The position numbers and the translations under genes were made by a program. Positions 59,413-64,000 of a DNA stretch of 64,000 nucleotides are shown here, piece by piece. Location: NCBI RefSeq assembly GCF_001570725.1, contig NZ_BCNV01000001.1, positions 434,001 through 498,000 on the forward strand, in the 5' to 3' direction. The number at the start of each line of letters is the position of its first letter. The first letter of the stretch is position 1. The DNA comes from Paenibacillus amylolyticus (GTDB lineage: Bacteria; Bacillota; Bacilli; Paenibacillales; Paenibacillaceae). The notes beneath the pieces were generated by a model that did not search any database, was not told the origin of the DNA, and saw nothing but the letters and a program-made list of their open reading frames with translations.

Positions 59413-59592
59413 GAGGTGAAACTTATCACGTACAAGACGATTTATCCAAGAGCATGGTTGAGCCTATTATGTATGAATGGGCGGCGCAAAACGACAAAGA
59501 AATAAAACACAAATTGTTTCAAACCTTGGGGTAGACCAGTACGTCTGTTGAGTATAAGGAATCGTTGAGGCTGAAGATTTTGGAGGAATAGC
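59413..59592 (+). pseudogene. Remnant of a small gene
   Basis: AGGAGGTG (59412-59419) is a perfect ribosome site, but its frame ends after about 29 codons. A second frame encodes VEPIMYEWAAQNDKEIKHKL then FQTLG before a stop, and later SVEYKESLRLKILEE. The pieces suggest a decayed helical protein of unknown family. The rest to 59700 has no gene. Confidence 0.4.
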
Positions 59593-59719
59593 GGTGAAAA
59601 TAATAGAGTAATTTCTAACGATGTCGATCTGAAGTGGTCGAGGTGTTAGGCTTTACGAGATCTGTTATCGCTAACACGATTATTGAAGTAGATTCTAAAA
59701 ATTAGCAGGAGAGATGCCC

Positions 59720-60583
59720 ATGAGATATCTAACGAAAGAATGGTATGAGCTGTGTCAGCAGACACATCTTCATTTTGGTTTAAGAGTACATAACGGAGCT
59801 TACGAGTTCGATGAGAATCTATTTTTAAGGCTGTATAAAAGAAAAGAAACAGCGCATGTGAAAGAGGAACGCGGAATGTATGATCTGGACCCTCGTTTCA
59901 TGCTGGAGCATGATGGCCAGGTCATGACTCGTGTAGAGAAAGCCTTTAGCGGAGAAGAAGTGACAGAAGAGGATCAGATCGTTTATCACATGCCTTCGGA
60001 AGAACGAGCGCATATTGAGAAACTCATTGTAGAATATGATGTACGCCCTCCTTTTGATGAGCAGAAATGCAAGGAAGAGTACAAAGAATCGATGGAGTGG
60101 AATTTTCAATATAAGGCGGAGAAATTGCCACAGGAAATCGTTGAACAAATTGCGGATATCCGTGTCTTTACGTTGGGTTATTGCACGAGAGAGATTTTAC
60201 AGCAATTAAAGAAACAAAGTGCGGAAAATAAGAGACATGTGGATCACGCAGCGAAAGAATTTAGAGAAGTGATGATGGCACAGGATATTCCCGATGAAAT
60301 ACATGGCAGGGTTCAATATCATGATTGTACAGTGATAGAACTGGTGACGGGAGATAAAGTGGTTATCCGTTTTGACACCCGTGGGGGCTTCACCAATTTA
60401 AATAAACTTACGCTGGTTGCACCCGAAATCATCAAGCAAGAGGGAGAGATTGTCGGCAGTTACTGGCTGTATCAAGAGCTGTATCGGATCGATAATGGAT
60501 ATGAACTTCATATTCTATTTGGTGGAGAGAATATGCCTGAATTGATTGTTCGCTGTGCTGATATTCTCGTAGAGGAAGAGTGA
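59720..60583 (+). CDS. DUF4085-like protein
   Basis: 287 residues from ATG 59720 (AGGAGAG). Begins MRYLTKEWYELCQQ and has ERAHIEKLIVEYDVRPPFDE, GYCTREILQQLKKQ and a C-terminal beta region VIRFDTRGGFTNLNKLTLV then YELHILFGG. This is the layout of the DUF4085 family as I know it; the function is unknown. Co-directional with several small genes downstream. Confidence 0.65.
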   Translation: MRYLTKEWYELCQQTHLHFGLRVHNGAYEFDENLFLRLYKRKETAHVKEERGMYDLDPRFMLEHDGQVMTRVEKAFSGEEVTEEDQIVYHMPSEERAHIEKLIVEYDVRPPFDEQKCKEEYKESMEWNFQYKAEKLPQEIVEQIADIRVFTLGYCTREILQQLKKQSAENKRHVDHAAKEFREVMMAQDIPDEIHGRVQYHDCTVIELVTGDKVVIRFDTRGGFTNLNKLTLVAPEIIKQEGEIVGSYWLYQELYRIDNGYELHILFGGENMPELIVRCADILVEEE

Positions 60584-60619
60584 GAGTGAGCCCTAAAGGC
60601 TGATTATGGAGGAATTGTA

Positions 60620-60908
60620 GTGAAAATTAGCATCTTAGAAACCAAATTAGCTTCAAGATACGACGAGTTCGATCCTGAACAGGACGGAAATAAAAACACG
60701 GAATTTGCTGACATCATTATTGATGGTAGATCCCTTTACCAAAGGCTGAAAAAACATGAATTGGTACCTTGCCTGGGATGGGGTAGCTATGAATATCAAA
60801 GACTTCTTATTGAATGAGAAGAAACTACAGGTAGGCCCGTTTTATTTTGATTGGGAAAATTATAAAGAAGCCATTGAAAATACGTTTGGTACAGCCGGAA
60901 TTCAGTAA
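60620..60908 (+). pseudogene. Small hypothetical gene with frameshift
   Basis: Starts at 60620 (GGAGGAATTGTA) and reads LETKLASRYDEFDPEQDGNK, ADIIIDGRSLYQRLKKHELV, LGWGSYEYQRLLIE, then stops. The overlapping frame from 60790 gives NIKDFLLNEKKLQVGPFYFD and WENYKEAIENTFG to a stop at 60908, a natural continuation of such proteins. One indel near 60790-60815 has split the gene, or a sequencing error is present. Confidence 0.6.
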
Positions 60909-60935
60909 GGAAAAAGGAGGATGAAGGAAATAGAG

Positions 60936-61208
60936 ATGGAATGGACCACCAGTACGTTTGGTTATTTATCTACTCCCGTATTTGTCGTGGGCATTGCATG
61001 TTACTTCTTTCCTGACTTTCTATACAAAATATTTGTCCTGATGAGATATCGAAAAATTAAACCGAATTACGAGTTTGAAGATAACCCTCCTAATAGTGAT
61101 ATCCCTCAACCTATCGAAATAATATTAAAAGTACTAGGCACCATTATGGTGATCCTTGGGATGATATGGTTTTGGTTTTCAGAAGAGTGTTACAACTTAT
61201 TTTTTTGA
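60936..61208 (+). CDS. Small membrane protein (two helices)
   Basis: About 90 residues. Helices YLSTPVFVVGIACYFFPDFL and IILKVLGTIMVILGMIWFWF flank a proline-rich loop. Function unknown. ATG 60921 (GGAGGATG context) and 60936 are both possible; the later one keeps better spacing. Confidence 0.55.
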   Translation: MEWTTSTFGYLSTPVFVVGIACYFFPDFLYKIFVLMRYRKIKPNYEFEDNPPNSDIPQPIEIILKVLGTIMVILGMIWFWFSEECYNLFF

Positions 61209-61230
61209 CAGCAAGGAGTTGAACAACAAT

Positions 61231-61446
61231 ATGGAGTTTTACGGAGCTTTAGTAGTATCACTTATAAGTTTAATTGTGGTTCTTATCTTTGCTGCAATTG
61301 TGCGTTATGCAATAGACTCATCCAAAACATCGAAAAAGCTGGATGTACTAATTAAAGAAGTGCACTATCTGAAAACTGAAATAAAAAAAATGCAACACCA
61401 TAAGCAGCAAGATGGTAGCAAACATATTATTGATGAGAAGGTATAG
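61231..61446 (+). CDS. Small membrane protein with coiled tail
   Basis: 71 residues. One helix, LVVSLISLIVVLIFAAIVRY, then a charged helical tail KLDVLIKEVHYLKTEIKKMQ, the pattern of DUF4083-like proteins. A TTG at 61219 abuts AAGGAG and is unlikely. It follows the previous gene by 22 bp. Confidence 0.55.
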   Translation: MEFYGALVVSLISLIVVLIFAAIVRYAIDSSKTSKKLDVLIKEVHYLKTEIKKMQHHKQQDGSKHIIDEKV

Positions 61447-61523
61447 AAAACAGAACGGAGGTACACCTGTATGAGCATGCTTTACCAAATGAATCAAGAT
61501 CCTAGTTATATAAGGAGAAGCAT

Positions 61524-62378
61524 ATGCTAATCAATCCAACGATAAATGAGATCAATAACTTATTTAAGATGCATCATATCAACGAGGAAATATCTGAAAT
61601 TCAAAGTTTGTCAGGTACCACAGCAGGACGTGTTTATCGGTTGAGTACAGGTCTGAACAGGCACTATATTCTAAAATCAGATGAACCCGAACAGATTCAC
61701 ATTGCTCAGCAGTTTTTGGACACATATAAGGATTCTCCGTTATTGCCTGAAGTTTTGTTCACTGATCCGGATAACACTTATTTTATCTATACGTATATGG
61801 AAGGTACGACCCATTTCAACCGTGGACAAAAAAGAGACTGGTTATCTCATCTGGTGAAAGAGCTATTCAATACATATGTGCGTTCTTCAGATACGGAATC
61901 ATGGGGCAGAATAGAGTTCCCACAGAGGACCTGGAAAGAATTCAATCAGATTAGCGTTCAGGAAGCAAAGATGAATCTTGGAAGTATTTTAACGACAGAT
62001 GATTATAATCTGGTTCAATCCAAAGTGGACCGCCTGTTTCATGAGAAAGAAGAGAAGTTTCTTTTGCATGGTGATACGGGGGTTCATAATTTTGTATATG
62101 ATCAAAATGAACTCATCGGCGTCATTGACCCATCTCCAATGGTTGGACCTATTCTTTATGATTTCTTATATGCTTTTAGCTCTTCGCCGGATGATATCAA
62201 CACGGAAACATTATTTGGTACATTCGAACTTCTGGAACAGGTAGATATGGATAAATCCAGATTGATAGAGGAAGCTCTGGTCCATCTGTATTGCCGAATT
62301 GGGCTGAGTAACAAGCATCATCCTGATGATCTGCCTAAATATTTAAAGGCATGGAATGAATGGAAACGACTATGCTAG
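61524..62378 (+). CDS. Aminoglycoside-phosphotransferase-like kinase
   Basis: 284 residues. Protein-kinase-like fold with LHGDTGVHNFVYD (catalytic Asp and Asn) and LIGVIDPSPMVGPILYDFLY (metal-binding Asp, in place of the usual IDW/IDP). N-lobe VYRLSTGLNRHYILKSD. The substrate may be an aminoglycoside, a macrolide or a metabolite such as a sugar; the divergent N-lobe argues against a dedicated resistance enzyme. Ribosome site AAGGAGAAGC. Confidence 0.85.
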   Translation: MLINPTINEINNLFKMHHINEEISEIQSLSGTTAGRVYRLSTGLNRHYILKSDEPEQIHIAQQFLDTYKDSPLLPEVLFTDPDNTYFIYTYMEGTTHFNRGQKRDWLSHLVKELFNTYVRSSDTESWGRIEFPQRTWKEFNQISVQEAKMNLGSILTTDDYNLVQSKVDRLFHEKEEKFLLHGDTGVHNFVYDQNELIGVIDPSPMVGPILYDFLYAFSSSPDDINTETLFGTFELLEQVDMDKSRLIEEALVHLYCRIGLSNKHHPDDLPKYLKAWNEWKRLC

Positions 62379-62467
62379 GGATGTTAAAATAGTAAAGTTT
62401 TAACCTTAAATCCTTTCTCCATTCGATTCCGTCGACACAGCCATATGACGTATCAGATCCAGCAGAT

Positions 62468-62734
62468 ATGTATGTCATTAGTACGCGCGCAGGTAGCCAC
62501 TTTGGGCAGTTTGTATTTTCGAAGCATGTATTGTTACAGCGAGATATCATATCGGACCAAGGCAAAGGTGGCAAGCGAGCCATACGTGTATATCCGCCTT
62601 GGGACAATCCAACAAGTAAGCAGGCTCTCAAAACGCAACAGTGGCAGCTTGAATACTTCATAGATATACCTTTTACCGAACCATTGAACTGTGATCAAGC
62701 CAGGGTACTTTATGGCACTCAACAATTAAAATAA
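62468..62734 (+). pseudogene. MepB-family C-terminal fragment
   Basis: The frame ISTRAGSHFGQFVFSKHVLL, GKGGKRAIRVYPPWDNPTSK and AQKTQKWQLEYF-like KTQQWQLEYFIDIP is the C-terminal half of MepB proteins, normally about 160 residues long. The 5' half is missing; sequence 62390-62467 has stops in all plus frames. It is a remnant. MepB is of unknown function, named from its place next to the MepA efflux gene in Staphylococcus. Confidence 0.7.
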
Positions 62735-62906
62735 TGAGACAATTGCTCAGATTCCCCAAGTTTTTTTCTCCGAATCCCAGCTTTTCACCCGATCTTTTCG
62801 ACATATCTTCTCTATTCGTTATTTCCCAGTACCGAAGCGTGTGTGATGTCCTCCATTTGTTAAAAATAGTGAACGTCAGTGAATTTAATTTTTTTGAAAT
62901 TAGTGC
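62735..62906. other. Intergenic, no gene
   Basis: AT-rich, pyrimidine-rich sequence between the MepB remnant and the MerR promoter. An open frame to 62934 is not preceded by a ribosome site. Confidence 0.4.
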
Positions 62907-62937
62907 TTGCCTTAATGTGAACATTAAGCCTTAGGAT
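62907..62937 (+). promoter_or_regulatory. MerR-type promoter with 19-bp spacer
   Basis: TTGCCT (62907-62912) and TAGGAT (62932-62937) are separated by 19 bp. The spacer region carries the perfect dyad CTTAATG-TGAA-CATTAAG (62911-62928). Overlong spacers with a central dyad are the hallmark of promoters activated by MerR-family regulators, here presumably the gene product at 62992. Confidence 0.8.
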
Positions 62938-62991
62938 GTAAAAGAACCGGCCAATATATCCACAAATGAACATAAAGGAGGGGTCAGCAGT

Positions 62992-63414
62992 ATGGCTTTC
63001 TCGATAAAAGAAGCTTCAGAGCGGCTGGGTTGTCCTGCACATAAAATTCGTTACTACGAGAAGGAGGGACTGCTTCCGTACATTCAACGAGATCAACATG
63101 GAAATCGGATGTTCGAGGAAGAACATCTGGATTGGATGCGACTGATGTCTTGTTTCCGGGCAACGGGGATGAAAGTATCTACACTGAAACATATGGTTAG
63201 TCTGGCGCTGGATGGTGACTCAACGATTCCACAACGGAAAGCGATCCTTCAGGAATATAAAGAAGAATTACATCGCCGCCAACTTGAAATTGCCGAAGCA
63301 CTTGCAGCGGTGAATAACAAATTGACCATCTATGAAGACATAGAAACAGGCAAGCTTCCTTCAGAAAGCAAACTGCTAGATCAAATGGAAAGCATCGGTA
63401 AAGACGAATATTAA
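62992..63414 (+). CDS. MerR-family transcriptional regulator
   Basis: 140 residues. An N-terminal winged HTH ([20 protein letters not shown], then [17 protein letters not shown] and [15 protein letters not shown]) is followed by a long dimerisation helix ([20 protein letters not shown]). The short C-terminus has no Cys metal-binding set, so it more likely senses an organic or redox signal (AdhR/YraB-like). It forms an operon with the aldo/keto reductase gene 19 bp downstream. Strong site AAAGGAGGGG. Confidence 0.93.
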   Translation: MAFSIKEASERLGCPAHKIRYYEKEGLLPYIQRDQHGNRMFEEEHLDWMRLMSCFRATGMKVSTLKHMVSLALDGDSTIPQRKAILQEYKEELHRRQLEIAEALAAVNNKLTIYEDIETGKLPSESKLLDQMESIGKDEY

Positions 63415-63433
63415 CGGATGGAGAGATGGAGAA

Positions 63434-64000
63434 ATGAAGCAAAGAGTGCTGGGAAATAGCGATATCGTCGTATCTTCGATTGGACTGGGAATTATGGGCA
63501 TGTCTCCGGGGATGTACGGGGAAACCAATGATGAGGAGTCGATGAAGACCATACATCACGCGCTGGAGATTGGCGTTACACTGCTAGATACAGCAGATGT
63601 GTATGGGAACGGTCATAATGAAGAACTACTGGGGAAAGCGCTGAAGGGGCGTCGGAATCAGGCCATTATTGCTACCAAATTTGGATACACTCCGAACTAT
63701 GAAACGTTGAATGGCCATCCGGATTACGTGAAAAAGGCTGTAGAAGCAAGTCTTCAACGGCTGAATACAGACTACATTGATCTGTACTACCAACACAGGG
63801 TAGATCCTCAGATTCCGATTGAGGAAACTGTTGGCGCGATGGCTGATTTGGTTAAAGAGGGGAAAGTCCGCTGCCTAGGCTTGTCGGAAGCATCGGCTTC
63901 CACTTTACGTCGGGCACACGCCATTCATCCGATCTCTGCGTTGCAGAGTGAATATTCCCTGTGGAGCCGGGATATTGAGGACGAGATTCTACCGACTGCG
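63434..64000 (+). CDS. Aldo/keto reductase (cut by window edge)
   Basis: 189 codons are present and the frame is open at the window end. [46 protein letters not shown] (catalytic Lys), [20 protein letters not shown] (His), [20 protein letters not shown] and [14 protein letters not shown] are the standard AKR11/13-type motifs. NADPH-dependent reduction of aldehydes or ketones. Under the likely control of the MerR regulator upstream. ATG 63434 after GGAGAGATGGAG. Confidence 0.93.
   Translation, partial: MKQRVLGNSDIVVSSIGLGIMGMSPGMYGETNDEESMKTIHHALEIGVTLLDTADVYGNGHNEELLGKALKGRRNQAIIATKFGYTPNYETLNGHPDYVKKAVEASLQRLNTDYIDLYYQHRVDPQIPIEETVGAMADLVKEGKVRCLGLSEASASTLRRAHAIHPISALQSEYSLWSRDIEDEILPTA

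Overview
The window looks like a chromosomal segment of a Paenibacillus-type Gram-positive soil bacterium. Evidence for this: strong AGGAGG-type ribosome sites, moderate GC in the metabolic operons with AT-rich accessory islands, YesM/YesN-type two-component control of an LplB/LplC sugar permease, a Spo0E-like protein, an AraC/siderophore-binding fusion regulator of the Btr type, and many short hypothetical proteins typical of this genus. No rRNA, tRNA or CRISPR array was found.

The most striking content is an integron-like gene-cassette system. A tyrosine recombinase (29763-30878) is followed, in the same orientation, by about sixteen small cassettes (31004-45942). Each carries one gene, or a two-gene module, and ends in a structured site of usually about 96 bp. 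The sites begin with a YTAAC-type core plus ATAATATTCACGC and end with CGTGAATACAGGAACGTTA. Between these lie up to three short hairpins whose stems covary and whose loops follow C-ANNC-G. In most cassettes the variable bases after GTTA at the start are the reverse complement of the bases before TAAC at the end of the same cassette. The two sides of a single site usually differ. This is the signature left by excision and insertion of circular cassettes through a GTT core, as in integron attC sites. A second cluster of the same sites (126-3853) lies about 26 kb upstream without its own recombinase, and a lone half-site is at 22009.

Cassette cargo looks like defence and conflict functions: a Pycsar pair (membrane effector plus nucleotide cyclase), four proteins with the HEPN RNxxxH motif, two HNH/treble-clef-like proteins (one frameshifted), a RelA/SpoT-type synthetase, a zinc-binding protein, small membrane proteins, and two copies of a divergent DUF6809-like/XRE-regulator module.

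Between the clusters lie ordinary operons. 4614-12658 is an amino-acid ABC transporter with flavin monooxygenases, a DinB protein and a GNAT acetyltransferase, probably for scavenging organosulfur or modified cysteine. 13049-18137 holds small hypothetical genes, a histidine phosphatase and a chloramphenicol-phosphotransferase-like kinase. 18229-21860 is a Fur-boxed siderophore-uptake locus. 22089-25780 is a run of small proteins including a retropepsin pair and an Imm1 immunity protein. 25885-29550 has a serine hydrolase and a WXG100 toxin with a probable immunity gene.

After the array, 46329-46853 has Spo0E-like and DUF6809-like genes. 47845-55774 is a sugar-type ABC transporter (binding lipoprotein, response regulator and sensor kinase on the minus strand; two permeases on the plus strand). 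56022-56648 is a second retropepsin pair. 56698-57634 is a FusB-type EF-G-binding protein with a long leader. The window ends with an oxidoreductase/HxlR pair, a Nudix hydrolase, several hypothetical or broken genes, an APH-type kinase, a MepB remnant, and a MerR regulator followed by an aldo/keto reductase cut by the window edge.
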